Positions 21,768 to 33,372 of a DNA stretch of 64,000 nt are shown one piece after another. The translations under genes were made by a program, and so were the position numbers. Under the pieces are notes generated by a model, which was given only the letters and a program-made list of their open reading frames with translations, was not told where the DNA came from and searched no databases. Position 1 is the stretch's first letter, and the number at the start of each line of letters is the position of its first letter. Where the stretch lies: the NCBI GenBank assembly GCA_025331125.1, contig JAOALB010000026.1:372001-436000 (forward strand). Direction: 5' to 3'. The DNA is from Mycogone perniciosa. Taxonomy: Eukaryota > Ascomycota > Sordariomycetes > Hypocreales > Hypocreaceae.

Positions 21768-24700
21768 GATGGCGGTTACGGCTTGAGTCTAGAAGTTGAG
21801 AGGTAATGCGACGTAGCGGGTAAAAAGTCTTTGGAGGTTGAGGCACGCGCAACAAACACCGGCTTTGTATCTATGGAGAGGAGAGATGGAGAGGAAGTGT
21901 TTACGAAGTATAAGACCAAGTTTATTGCTTCTATAGATCTTCTAAACTTTATACGGTCATCGATGCGTAACAGGCTTGCGTACACAGCTGGACGCACTAA
22001 GGCGTGGTGAATAACAAGCAAGGCTGGTTCATTGCTGCTGTGTTACCGTTACCGTGATGCCACCAGAAGGTGGCGTGGAGGGGAATGCATGACGTAGGCG
22101 CACGTGCCCATGTGTCGCAACTTTGTGTGTAAGAATCAATTGCGTTCAAAGATTAACCGGTAAAAAGTCAATTGGGAAACTAAGAATCCCACCGGAATCG
22201 GTGATTCACGGCTTTGGAGTAGCTCCTTGATAGCTTTATCCGCAAACATCTGACAAAGCGTGAAGGAATGGGGTGTCATCCATCTCTGCTACCTTGGGCG
22301 GCTTATATATATGTATGATGGTTTCGGTGAGGGTGTCGTATCTCTTCAAAAAAAAAGACACTGCCATGAATATTGCGCGGCTAGACGGGTTATGTACCCG
22401 GCATGAATATAGTAATTGATCGAAGGGCAACCTTGCCGTCGCCAACTTCAGTGCCGCTGAAAGCCTCGGATATTTCTATGTACGACGTACGAGGTATGTT
22501 GATATTGCACTTGGTAATACCCACCCAGCATCAAATCTCAGAGTCCTGCGAACAAGAGGACTGATGCATTTTACTCTACAGAGTACCAACAGGAAACTAA
22601 CATCTAGACGAATTCCCTCGTCACACCGAGAAAGAAGTGAGGAGAGACAACAATATCTGAATCACAAACTGGTCAAGCTTTTGGCGACCCCTGCGCCACA
22701 CGCGCTGAAACCCAGAGCAACGGGATCAACTGTTCACTGGATTCGAAAATTTCAACGACCACGAATCTACATGCGCCAAGGGTTCTTCTGCAGCGTTGAC
22801 CCAGATATATATTAAATCACCACCTGCCCCGGTCATAGCTCTCGTACGATGAGCACATTCTGCTCCATTCAGCCTGTCACCCTTACCACTAACTCGTCGT
22901 CAGCAAACAATCACGACCAATGCTTAGACTAAAGGGGGTTCTGATGCTGTTCTGGAAACCCGCTCCCTGGACCAATGATACACCAACAAAAGGGTATCGA
23001 CCTCGTGGCTGGCCTGAGCTCCAGGGAAGCGCCATGGGGGACCACCCTGGTCATAAAGCCGACCTCCCCGGACACTACCAGGGCTTTGGGTATCAAGCGA
23101 CGTGCTAATTTAGAGAGCTACGGTCGACGATGATGAATTGGATCAAGGGCAAAGGGGAAAAGAAAACAAGGTCATGAGCATGTTTCTGACCGAAATTCTA
23201 GGACGTTGCTTTTCATCCCCTATCCCCCCCCCCGATACTAACTGCTACTAGCAGTACTACCGGCCTGAGCGAGATGATGACTCGTTCAGAGTCGGTAAGT
23301 CAAAAGCCTCCTTTTTGGTGGAAACTCCATCTGCAAGGACGGAGAGCCGGGAGAGGCCACAGAGAGACATCGTAGAGCGGGTAATCCCGACGTCCCGACG
23401 GTACGCCTCTCGACAGACTTACTCACTTCGTACCGTACGTGTACGAAGTAGTATTGCTTATTCGTATAAACCCGTTACTCGTACGAGGGAGGGTGAGGTG
23501 GCTTTCGTACTTCGTACATGACATGGATTGATTATGCTTGTGTTTCGAAGGAGCGAGCTACCTGAATCAAACTACTACTTCTAGGCAGACCGACACCGGG
23601 AATGGACGAGTCGAAGAAATATACCCACGACCGCCCTGACAAGCCCCGGCTAGTCGCATGGGACTCGTCACTGTGTCATGAACAGAACGGACGTTGCTCT
23701 TTCCCGAAGCCAGTGTCGCACTGCACTGTACGAGTAGTGATATCACTTGGCATCATGGTGTGTGGTGGACGAAACGGCGAGTTGGGAATTGATCCATGAG
23801 ATGAACTGAAACGCGTAAAGAGGAGCCAGATGACACGGATCAACAGATGTACGGATCCCCGGTGCCTCCCAAATATCAAGCACCGGCACCTTGGTTCGCT
23901 TCGGGGGGGCTTGATCGGGAGTGGATATCATGATGATGATGCATAATGCGCCGGGCTTGTGCGTCACAGCAGGTGGCGGGCTGCTCGTTGATTTGAAGTT
24001 ATTGTACTCCGTACTCCGTAGCATGTCCCTCGCATACCCCGTGATGCTATTCACAGCGGTGTGTTGTTCATTGTGAGGTTTGTAGGCAAGGAGGTAGACT
24101 GGCTTGTCTCTTGCTAGGTCGGCATAACACTGCGAGAGCTTCCCACACCCTAATTGGACACCCTAATTGGCTGAGTCCCGGTTGGATAGTCAGCATCTAC
24201 CAACACCATCTGAATATCTTCGCCTATCCGTGTGGTTTTCCTGGTTCTTTGTCGTCACTATTAATAAGTGAGCTACTTGGAGGACGACTCGGAAGGCCTG
24301 GCGGTTGTCTGCTAGTACATTGCTGGTGGAGATGCTACGGAGTCTTTGTCCAATATTCGCCTATCGACTCAGGCCGACGGATTGCAGGAGCCTGGGGTAC
24401 TATTTTGTACCTCCGCAAAACCTCGTCCTCTCAGGGCTTGGATATGGGATGCGTCGTCAACTTACGGTGTATGTATGATGAAATACGGGGCGAAGCAGTG
24501 ACAGATGTATTGATTCTCGATGTTGCTTGGATGCCTCGATGCAAGTTCGAGTCTTTGAGCCGCAGTCAGTCAAGTCAGGGTAGTGGGCGCATGCTGGCGC
24601 TTTGTAGCGACCTGGACCCCGTTTAGTGGAACTTCCAGGCTCTCCCCCCAGTTGCGCCACCTCCATGAAGGCGGTCCAGCAGGCGGTTTAAGCACCCGGA

Positions 24701-25307
24701 TGTTAGTGGTTGCCGGTGGCCTGCGCTGGAACTGCACTGTACTCGTATCGCCAATACCGCTACCCAGCAAATGCGGGCGTTAGCAGCGAGACACTGGAGC
24801 CCCTGTGCGCAGGTACCTGAACTAACACTCAGCACTCCATCGGGGGCTGGCCGCGAGAAAAGAACCGCTGGAGCCAATTTTCCCGCTCCTCCAGCAGGTC
24901 GACTCTTTCAACCATCCCATTCCCTCTTTTTGCAGTCCTGCTCACCTCCTCCTCAAGCTCGACTGTTGAGGGTGTGTTGTTGCGCATTCTGGCAGGGCGC
25001 GGCCAATCTTTTCTATTCACCCTTCATTGTGTGCTCACTTTCTTCTCAGGCCGCCGACCCGAGCTCAAGCTTTCGCCCCCGGCTTCGTTTTTGCTCGGCA
25101 CCTCCTGAAGCTTCGTGTTTCAACGCCCTTTCCCGCCGCCCATCAAATATCGAACTGGCTGGGTCAGAGGTTACGACTGCGTGTCTTCTTCCTCCTCCCC
25201 CTTCCCGAGTACTCGTTGCGAGTAGACCGGCGACCCATTTGCGTTGACGCTGTCGCTTGCTCCTGACAAACGTTCCGTTGCTTCGAGCCGGCCGACCCGT
25301 CGCCATC
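21768..25307. other. 3.5 kb region without recognisable genes
   Basis: The longest gene-free stretch of the window. Short frames are present on both strands but lack splice patterns or protein-like composition. It is enriched in short palindromic motifs: GTACTTCGTAC at 23507-23517, overlapping TACTCCGTA copies at 24005-24020, and related sequence near 23430-23455. A 13-base near-tandem duplication (ACCCTAATTGG core) lies near 24145-24170, and a C10 run near 23225. The right end (about 24,900-25,300) is the pyrimidine-rich leader of the Nrp1-like gene. A fast-evolving or non-coding RNA gene could be hidden here. Confidence 0.4.
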
Positions 25308-27526
25308 ATGTCTTCGCAACAGATACCGCAGCTCAACATCGATCGCTACGTCGTGATCCACGTTGCGACTACCTGCGATGAACATGGCGTCTATGTCACC
25401 AAAGACTCCGCCGAGGTCATTGAGCTCGGATGGATTCTTCTTGATGCCACTTCTCTCGAAGAGGTCAGGATACCCCCCTGCGCCACTGCGTGGCCCCATC
25501 ACCGTGCCCACTGTACGGCTCGCTCTGTCTGAATATCGCTGACCTCGTTTCGTCATGATAGATCACACACGAGAGCGTTCTTGTGAAGCCAGTCAACACT
25601 CCCATCACTCCGCTGTGCAGTAAGTCATTTCGATGCTGGCAATTTTTTTTTCCCTTTTTGGGCGGTGTCGCCCGCGGATTTTCCCCTTTCTGTCGCACGC
25701 GCGTGAGGCAGCACAGAAATTGGAATCCAGGAATTCCGACTTGCGGCGAACTGTCGGAAACTGGGGCTGACCAAAGGTGCCTTTACAGCAAGTCTAACGA
25801 CCTTGACCTGGGAGCATGTTCGGAACGCAGGTACCTTTAGAGATGCTATCTCTCGATTCGACACATTTGCTACCGAGTACCTGACATCCAAGAACCTTGA
25901 TTTTGTCTTCGTTACCCTTGATGCCTGGGATCTCCGAGTGCAGCTTCCCCGAGAAGCCCGCGACAAGGCCGTCGTGCTGCCTCCTTATCTGCAGCACTCT
26001 CGGACCTTCGATTTGCGAACTGAATACCAGCGCTGGCAGCAGCACCACCCAGAGTCTCTGCCATTTGGGCCTTCGATGCTGTCCAATATCTGCGCTGCGC
26101 TCGAGGTGGAGCCCGTTCAATCCAGCGCCCCTATCAAGCACAACCTTCCCTTCCATCTTCAGGCACTTGCTCCCGCTTCTCCTCGCCGTGCCATGGAAGA
26201 GGCCATTACCCTGGCTCGTGTTCTCCGTGGCTTGATCCGCAAGTCTCAGCCTCCCCAAGATCACCCCGATGTTCTGACAAGGCCCATGGACGCCCGAGCC
26301 GATGTTCGGGCCTTCCTCTCCGAGAGAAGCAAGGTTTTGCACATGTCTGGTCTACCACATGATACCACTCAGTCCGAGTTGGAAAGCTGGTTCACACAGT
26401 TTGGCGGTCGCCCCATTGCCTTTTGGACTCTTCGAACTCCTGAGCAGCACAAGCCCACTGGTACAGGCTTTGCAGTGTTCTCTTCCCATGAGGAGGTGGG
26501 TGCATCTTGATGAAAGGAGTTGCTGCTTCTTTCAAACTGGACTATGGATATTTTGCTAACTGCCTGTAGGCTGCTGAGAGCCTATGCATGAACGGACGCG
26601 CCCTGAATGAGAAGGCCATCGAGGTTTCTCCGTCCTCGAGCCGTGTATTGGACCGCGCTCAGGATATTCTTACTCCGTTCCCCCCAAGCAAGAATCGCCC
26701 TCGACCTGGCGACTGGACTTGCCCTTCATGCGGCTTCTCCAACTTCCAGCGTCGCACAGCTTGTTTTCGATGCTCGTTCCCCGCTGTGGGATCTGGCGGT
26801 CCTGGTGAAATGGGTGGACCTGGTGCTTACGGCTATGGCTACGGGCCTCCAGCCATGATCCCTCCTCCCCACCATGGCGGCCACCACGGCCCTATGGGCC
26901 ACGGTGGACGTATGGGAGGCGGTGGTGTCGTGCCATTCCGTGCTGGTGATTGGAAGTGTGGAAACGAGGTTTGTGGCTACCACAACTTCGCCAAGAACGT
27001 CTGTTGTCTCCGATGTGGTGCTAGCCGTGCTGGTGCCGCCGTCGTCGCGGATTCTGGCTATCCCTCGCCTATGGATAACGGCTCTCAGTATGGTATGAAC
27101 CAAGGCTCAATGGGTGGTACGCCGGGACCTGGACCTTTCGGATCTGGCGGTTCGTTCGGATCTGGGGGCGGCTACAACCAGCACTTTGGCGGCCCTCCCA
27201 GCCACTTCCTGCCCTCGGGTCTGGGTGGAGGCGCTGGTGGTTATCCAGGCTCATTGAACACCCAAGGTTTCCCATCGGCTCCTGGATCTCACTCCGCCGG
27301 CCCCTTTGATAGCCGGGCTGCCGAGGCCGCTTTCCAGTCGGCAACGAACGGCCCGGCCTCTGCTGGACCATCCAACAACTTCTACAACAATAACAACAAC
27401 AACAGCGGCGGCAACGAGAATGACCCCTTTGCTTTCCTCTCTGGTGGCATTGGCGCACTCTCCGTTAGCGGCGGCGATGCCCGTCAGAACGGCGCTGGGG
27501 CTACCCCGAACAAGTCGCCTGCCTAA
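25308..27526 (+). CDS. Nrp1-like RNA-binding protein: degenerate 3'-5' exonuclease domain, RRM and two RanBP2 zinc fingers
   Basis: Resembles yeast Nrp1, a putative RNA-binding protein of stress granules. Exons 25308-25463, 25562-25619, 25789-26495 and 26570-27526 give 625 residues, with consistent phases. Residues 1-235 look like an ERI1-type DEDDh exonuclease (EVIELGWILLDATSLEEITH, LCTSLTTLTWEHVR, FVTLDAWDLRVQLP). The first catalytic motif is HVATTC where active enzymes have DFEATC, so both acidic residues are missing and the domain is probably inactive. An RRM covers about 255-335 (LHMSGLPHDTT ... GTGFAVFSS). RanBP2-type fingers lie near 351 (GDWTCPSCGFSN) and 430 (GDWKCGNEVCGYHN). The C-terminus is Gly/Ser/Asn-rich, typical of granule proteins. 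The first donor is GTCAGG. Confidence 0.88.
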
Positions 27527-28831
27527 GGGCAATTCTTGATTTTACGGTCAAGCCGCTGCGGTAGACGCTTTCCTTAGATCGTGATCTTTAACCAATTGGT
27601 TGCGTACCTTTTCGTGTTACCTTTTCGTTCCCGCACAACGACTTTGGAATGATGAACATAGAGCATTTGACCTTGGCAAATACCTTCTGGACTTGGCTTG
27701 CTGTTTCAAGGGAAAGGGGTTGGTGTGTATTGGTTTTTGGAGGACCAGGACGGAGTGTCGGATACTGTTTTAGGCGGGTTGTGGTATCATTTTGAAGGCT
27801 GGAAGACAAAAGTGAATATACCACGGCTGCTCTGGGTTGATGAGTCTGTTGTGGTACAAGCTTTCCTAGGAAAACTGGTTCTCTTTCGCACATAGGGGGG
27901 GCAAACATGGTTCTTGGCAGGACGGGTTGTGTGTGGACTCGATTTATGGGTCGGACGTGGCATTTTTGCTGGAATCCTTGTCCCGGTGCTGGTGCATAGC
28001 GAAAGGGAGTGTAAGGGTATACCTTGGCCTTGTTTGACTCAAATATCCAGTTCGCCGGTGTCGGTTTTATCACTCTCAACATCTTCTAATAATGGGGGTT
28101 CCCCTGTTATCTGTTCATGTCTGTCATTTGTTTCTCCTCTCTTTTACACATTATGTCATTATTTTTCTTTATATCAATCGCTCCACATAACTCCCCCTTT
28201 TCACATAGGTTTCCCTTCTCATGTCTTTTCTTCATCCTTTCATTCATTTGACATACGAGGATCTTGCTTTGGAGGAGTGTGTTCAAAAGGACAAGCATAT
28301 TTTCGGAGGGGTGTGGGCTATGGGGCGAGGAGTCGGGGAGCTATTAGGAATGAAACATCTCGAAAGGGCTGGCTACCATTGTGTTTGCTGCTGCTGCTGC
28401 TGTCGTCTTGCGTGTCGGATAGGATGGGGTGATGGAGAAGGGGAGGAGAGAGGTAGGAGAGACATTTGTCTCTACTGTGTGTGTATGGGGGGAATGATGA
28501 CAAAAAGTAGTAGAGGGAAGGGTTTTGAATGGTGGGATGTTTGCTATTTTGTCTTTTTTTTATTTGATTTGATTTGATTTGATTTGACTTACTTGATAGA
28601 AAACACTCTTCGTTTGAGATGAGATTGTGCATGTTGTTGGAGCAATTGTAAGGTTACGTTTGTGAGGTTTTGATGTGAGAGTTGAGATTTGAAGCAATAT
28701 AGAGTGTCCGTATTATCTTTCAATACCTACGACGTATTTGGACTGGCGATACTCTGCCCTTTCTACCTACCTGTTACTCGCGTGCAAGCAAATTGACGTC
28801 TTGAGTACACAACTGACACTGTAAATCCCCC
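27527..28831. other. long convergent intergenic region
   Basis: About 1.3 kb between two converging genes. It is T-rich on the plus strand and includes a CTG run near 28389 and an ATTTG microsatellite at 28562-28586. Short open frames are not protein-like. Unusually long for a convergent pair here; long 3' UTRs or a non-coding transcript are possible. Confidence 0.4.
28562..28586. repeat. microsatellite (ATTTG)5
   Basis: Five perfect ATTTG units in the convergent intergenic region, directly after a T-rich run. Confidence 0.9.
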
Positions 28832-31195
28832 TTACATGGGACCCGCGGCATTGTAATAGAGGAAGCCCGAGATTTGAACATCATCCTCATGCTCCGCATC
28901 CTGGTCCTCTTCGAGATCATCAACTTCCATCCGATCATCAGATGTCATGGTGATAGTCTGATCGTCGTAGAAGTCGACTACTTCGCCCTCTGCATCTTCA
29001 TCTTCACCCTCTGCCTCTTCATCTTCGGCCTCGTAGCCCTCAACATCAATCTCCTCATCATCTCCTTCGTCACCTTCCGATTCACCATCATCACGTCTGT
29101 AGTGGTGTCTCTCGTCACCACTATGATCATACTCGGAATCTTCATCCATGCCGCTCTCAGTCTCCTCCGAATAGTCAGACTCATCGGGCGTAGGCGACCG
29201 CACCGGTGCTCGTCGTTGTCGTGCCTCGACAGCCTCTCGTGCTCTCTTGTCTTCGAGTTCCTGCAATAGCCACTGGTGCCAGTCCCATTCTTCCTCTGTC
29301 TCTTGCATCTGGTATGACTGGAAGGCTTCGGCTCGTAGCTTTTCATCTTCGGTGATTTCAGGCGCTATGCCCATGATCGCCTCGTTGACAAAGCTGAGCC
29401 AGCCTAGCTTATCGTCCAGGGCAGGGACTTGCGACTTGTGGTCCCTGGGCTGGTAGGGGATAAGGATGCCGCGGTTGATTTCATCGTCGAGGGTGGGCGG
29501 TGCTTCTTCCTCGTCGCCTTCGTAGTCGTCGATGTCGATGTCGTCGCTGCACCAGGCCATGGCGCGAAGGCGTTCGTCTTCGTCGTCCTCGAGGATTTCT
29601 TGCTGTTGCTCTTTGGAGAGATGACGCCAATTCTTCTTCAGGACGTGTCTGGGCTTCCAGTGCTCGGATACGTCCATTCGGCCGATGACTTTGGCCTCGT
29701 TTTCGATGTACATCTCTTCTGCCGAGGGGACGATGTTCTCTCCTGTCTTCCAGTCGAAGTAGCCCCAGATCATCATCTGAGTGAGGTGCTCATCTAGGTC
29801 GAGGCCTCGGGCAATGGCCTCCACAGGGATCAACTCGTCTGGTCGGAGGAGATGGGCGTCACCACGTCCCCAGCCCTCGCAGTGCTCCTTACCAACCCTC
29901 TCAAACGGGACACCCCAGAATGTCTGATTAAAGGGGTCTTCAAAAGTGTGATTTGCAGAGAGCTGGAAGTCGTAGCGGACTTTTAGCTCTACGATCTCGG
30001 AGAGCTTGGTGAACTTCTTGCGTGTAAGGAGCTGCCATAGGGGGTACAGGCCTCTCTGTCCCATCATGAGTTGGACGAGGTCTAATTGGCTAGGACCATA
30101 GACTGGGTCGTTGAAGTGTAAACTCAGCTTGACGAGGAAGAATTGGGCGTTGTAGAGGTCGATATCGGACCACATGGAACGATACTGCAGTATAGCCTGT
30201 CGTTGACGACAAGTGGATATGTCCATGATGAACCAAAGACGTAGCAATGTGCTGTGCATGGTAGGTGGCATGCGGTGGCCGCTTCGAGCCAGGATGGCGA
30301 TGATCTCACTGCAATATCGGTGCCGACCCATGACAAGCTGGAGGTACTTGAGGCCAGGAATTGACCGAACATTGGCATCCTTTTCTCCATCAGGAACCCC
30401 TGTGCCCTCCTGTTGACCTTTCCATGTTCTTCCCACGGGATCAAAGACAAGGTGTCTGCGATAGAATTTGTAGCTGAAGATGCGTCCCGCCTCTGGCGTG
30501 CTGTGGGCGATCCACGTACGAACGCTGGACAGGAGATAGCAGTTGACGGCATTGAAGAACGCCCTGCTAGCTCGGTAGAGACTGTAGATGTCTTCAGCGC
30601 TGAGATGCTTGCCCAACTCGACAGCTAGCTGGACGTTTGCGCAGATTCCAGAAATGACATCGCGGCCGCAGTACTTGAGACTGAGAGCCATGTCGGACAT
30701 GTTGTACGGGTCCTGGTTTCTGAAGAATTTCCCGAGGCCATCCTCGCTGAACTTGAATCTCTTCGTCTTCACTCCATCAGTCTCAACTTCGTCGAGGGTG
30801 ATCCTGCCAATGTCCCTGAGCTCGTCAATGGGATCTGTATCCATTTCATCTTCGAAAGTAACACCGAGTTGTTCGATAGCTCGCTGAGAAGCACTCTCTC
30901 GCATAGCCTCAAGTTCGCGAGCAGCTCTCTCTCTCATTGCCTGCTCCTTCTCGTACTCCTGGACTTCTTCTGTGGCCTTCTTCTTGATAGCCTCGGCGAT
31001 GTCCAGGGCAGTTAGGGGCTGGCCGTCGGCCCTTTGCTGAAGCTCGCGCGCCTGTTGCAGTGCGATGCGAGCAAAGACAGCGGCCCCGAGGCGGTCGAAG
31101 CCGTATTCTCGGGCATTGCGTCTGAGGCTGCTTGTGTTCAAGGGCACGTCGAGTTCATATTCGGGGCGCTGGCCTTGGTTGGGAGGCGCCCACAT
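28832..31195 (-). CDS. large conserved-looking protein of unknown function with very acidic C-terminus
   Basis: Single-exon frame of 787 residues; ATG at 31195 (MWAPPNQGQRPEYELDVPL). I do not recognise the family. The first 600 residues look globular and mostly helical, with Trp- and Tyr-rich blocks such as GRIFSYKFYRRHLVFDPVGR and MMIWGYFDWKTGENIV. A charged coiled-coil-like segment sits near residues 75-105 (EYEKEQAMRERAARELEAMR). Around residues 560-580 the sequence is acidic, and from about 690 to 775 it is a long Glu/Asp tract. Acidic tails of this kind are common in nuclear, chromatin or histone-interacting proteins, but the function here is inference only. The gene converges with the Nrp1-like gene. 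Confidence 0.82.
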   Translation of the reverse strand: MWAPPNQGQRPEYELDVPLNTSSLRRNAREYGFDRLGAAVFARIALQQARELQQRADGQPLTALDIAEAIKKKATEEVQEYEKEQAMRERAARELEAMRESASQRAIEQLGVTFEDEMDTDPIDELRDIGRITLDEVETDGVKTKRFKFSEDGLGKFFRNQDPYNMSDMALSLKYCGRDVISGICANVQLAVELGKHLSAEDIYSLYRASRAFFNAVNCYLLSSVRTWIAHSTPEAGRIFSYKFYRRHLVFDPVGRTWKGQQEGTGVPDGEKDANVRSIPGLKYLQLVMGRHRYCSEIIAILARSGHRMPPTMHSTLLRLWFIMDISTCRQRQAILQYRSMWSDIDLYNAQFFLVKLSLHFNDPVYGPSQLDLVQLMMGQRGLYPLWQLLTRKKFTKLSEIVELKVRYDFQLSANHTFEDPFNQTFWGVPFERVGKEHCEGWGRGDAHLLRPDELIPVEAIARGLDLDEHLTQMMIWGYFDWKTGENIVPSAEEMYIENEAKVIGRMDVSEHWKPRHVLKKNWRHLSKEQQQEILEDDEDERLRAMAWCSDDIDIDDYEGDEEEAPPTLDDEINRGILIPYQPRDHKSQVPALDDKLGWLSFVNEAIMGIAPEITEDEKLRAEAFQSYQMQETEEEWDWHQWLLQELEDKRAREAVEARQRRAPVRSPTPDESDYSEETESGMDEDSEYDHSGDERHHYRRDDGESEGDEGDDEEIDVEGYEAEDEEAEGEDEDAEGEVVDFYDDQTITMTSDDRMEVDDLEEDQDAEHEDDVQISGFLYYNAAGPM

Positions 31196-31752
31196 GATGG
31201 CGGTTAGGATGACTTGACGACGAGACTTGGGGCAAGATGACTGGAAGTGTAGATGAGAATGGGGACTCGCTAAAGAAATTGGGATGGCTGTGAGTTTCGC
31301 ATTGCTCAGTCACCTATGGCCTTGTTAGGGTGACGGTGATGCAGTCGTGGTGATTTTGGAGATAGAATGGAATGGAGTATTTAACAGCCAGTAGAACTAG
31401 GCGGTAGAGTATATTGCCTACCTATTGTGCCATGCTGAATAAGGAAAAGGACTTGAAAAATTGTGATGACCAAGTGAATTGTAGTCATGGACTTCAATTT
31501 CGAGTTTGCCAGCTGTCAGGCAGTCGTGGCCATGGCAACGCACATGAAGAACTTGGCTCAGGCAACTTGCAGATACCATTATTTTATACAGACCACGCAT
31601 TTGCAGCCAAGTGTGGTCTATCTTGTGAAACCTACTAGTTTTTATTGCCAACGGAATGGGCATTAACATCCCCTCTGTTGCAACATTTGCCATAGCTTCT
31701 CTGAATCCTCATCCTATGAAGACCGACACTTCTCCAATAACTTCAACCTCAC
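31196..31752. other. intergenic
   Basis: About 560 bases between two minus-strand genes; holds the promoter of the acidic unknown protein and the 3' end of the RBBP4 homologue. Nothing else seen. Confidence 0.45.
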
Positions 31753-33372
31753 CTATCGGTCAAGCTCATCGACTGGCAAATCGCCATCATCCTTTCCAAC
31801 AATGGATTCCGCAACTTTCCAAATCTGCAACAGATTGTCCTCCGCAGCACTTGCCACGAGCCAGGGCTCATTGGGGTTCCAGCTGAAGTCAGCCAGATGG
31901 TTCGTGTGCCCGCCATGCATGAACAAACTGCAGGATTAGGTTAGCCAAAACAGAAAAAGACGCTTTGCAAATTTGCTAGTAATTGTTCATGACTTACAGT
32001 TCAGGCGGACCGTCGTCCTGGTCGTCAGGGAGTTGTTCCTCGCCAACACGGGACAGATCCCAGAAGATGATTCTTCTGTCATAACTGCCGCTTCCCAAGA
32101 TGCCCGCCTCACTCGGGTGCCATGCAAGAGACGTGACGGCATCATTGTGGCCTTCCAGAGTGTGAACCTTCTCATTGATGTTTCGTAGATCCCAGATACC
32201 AATTGTCTTATCCGCGGAAGCAGTGGCGACAAGGACCTCGGAGTTGGGGTTGAAGGCCAAAGCATTGATGGCATCCAGGTGGCCTCTCTTGGCAACGACG
32301 GCGGCCTTGTTCGTCTCGGCGTGTCGGATGTCCACAATCTGCAGGGTCTGGTCGTCTGATACTGAGCCAATGAAGTTCCTGGAGATGGGATGATACTGAA
32401 CATCGTTGACAATCTGAGTATGATGAGTGTATCTGCGAGCTGGCCGCAGCACCTTTGACTCCGCTTCAAGGGTCTTCAGATCCCTACCAAGAAAGTTAGT
32501 ACTGATGTACGTAGAATAAATTGGCCGTTTGCCTACCATAGGCACATGGTTTTGTCCTCGCTACCCGAGACCAGGCAGCCTTCCTCATGGGGATTCCAGT
32601 TGAGACCGAAGCCTTCAGCCTTGTGTCCTACCAGCTCGATCTGAGCGTTCACCTTGCCCGAGGGCGCTGGCTGCAGAGGATGCTTCGTCCGGTCAAAGAT
32701 GAGAATTTTGCCGTCCACGCAAAGGGTGGCAATGATGTTTGGGTTTTGAGGCTGGTAACGGGCCTTGTTTACTTCACCAGGGTGCTCGATCTTCTGCACG
32801 ATATCGCATTTAATGGAAGCAACAGCACCCGCTTTCCCGTAGCCGCCAATCTCTCCTCGCTCGTCGTCATAGTCATCGGGGTTTGGCGCAACAGCCTTGG
32901 GTATCTGGACATCGGCAATCTGAAGGAAATTGGGGCTCCCGTCGGAGGTGTGAGTTCCAAGCAAGAGACGGTGCATCCGGTAGTTGTTGCCCTCGGGCTC
33001 TTTGACGTCTGGGAACCATTGGACAGTGAGGGTCGGCCAAGTCAATGCCGTGCTGGGATTGTTAGAACGACGCACTGGAGCCATGATGCGACGAGGGCGA
33101 CTTACCCGAGAATCATGTCGTACAGGAAGGGGCTGTTCTTCTTCCAGGTCTTATATTCTGCATCCCATCACCGTCAGAACATCTGCGCCTAGTATTACCA
33201 CAGCTCCACCTGCGCGAGATCCATACCTTCATTGATGAGTCGCTCTGCCTGGTCATCTTCTCCCTCGTGAGCCATGTCGACTGTCAACTCCAGGGTTAGC
33301 ATGGTGTTTGGCTGGCACGTGGACTGGCAACTGACCGTCAGCGTCAAGCTCAGAACCTTGAGGCGGCGCCAT
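31753..33372 (-). CDS. HAT2: RBBP4/Hat2/Msi1-type WD40 histone chaperone
   Basis: Histone H4-binding WD40 protein shared by type B histone acetyltransferase, CAF-1 and chromatin-modifying complexes. Six exons in transcript order: 33372-33336, 33280-33227, 33157-33106, 33052-32537, 32483-31998 and 31927-31753; phases agree, 439 residues. The N-terminal helix carries the family sequence INEEYKTWKKNSPFLYDMIL, followed by TALTWPTLTVQWFPD. The seven-bladed propeller is evident from GHKAEGFGLNWNP, SEDKTMCLWDL, VSDDQTLQIVDIR, GHLDAINALAFNP, ASADKTIGIWDLR and GHNDAVTSLAWHP. The PDDQDDGPPEL insert and GGHTNHLADFSWN near the end are also characteristic. Fungi often have two paralogues (Hat2 and the CAF-1 p48 subunit); I cannot say which role dominates. 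Divergent from XRN1. Confidence 0.93.

Noticed and set aside
24140..24175. CACCCTAA repeats as an interstitial telomere tract
   Set aside because: Only two CCCTAA units embedded in a 13-base duplication (TTGG between them); too short to call telomeric.
24111..24626. 171-codon open frame in the gene-poor interval
   Set aside because: Begins at a non-ATG codon, has random-like composition and no splice context.
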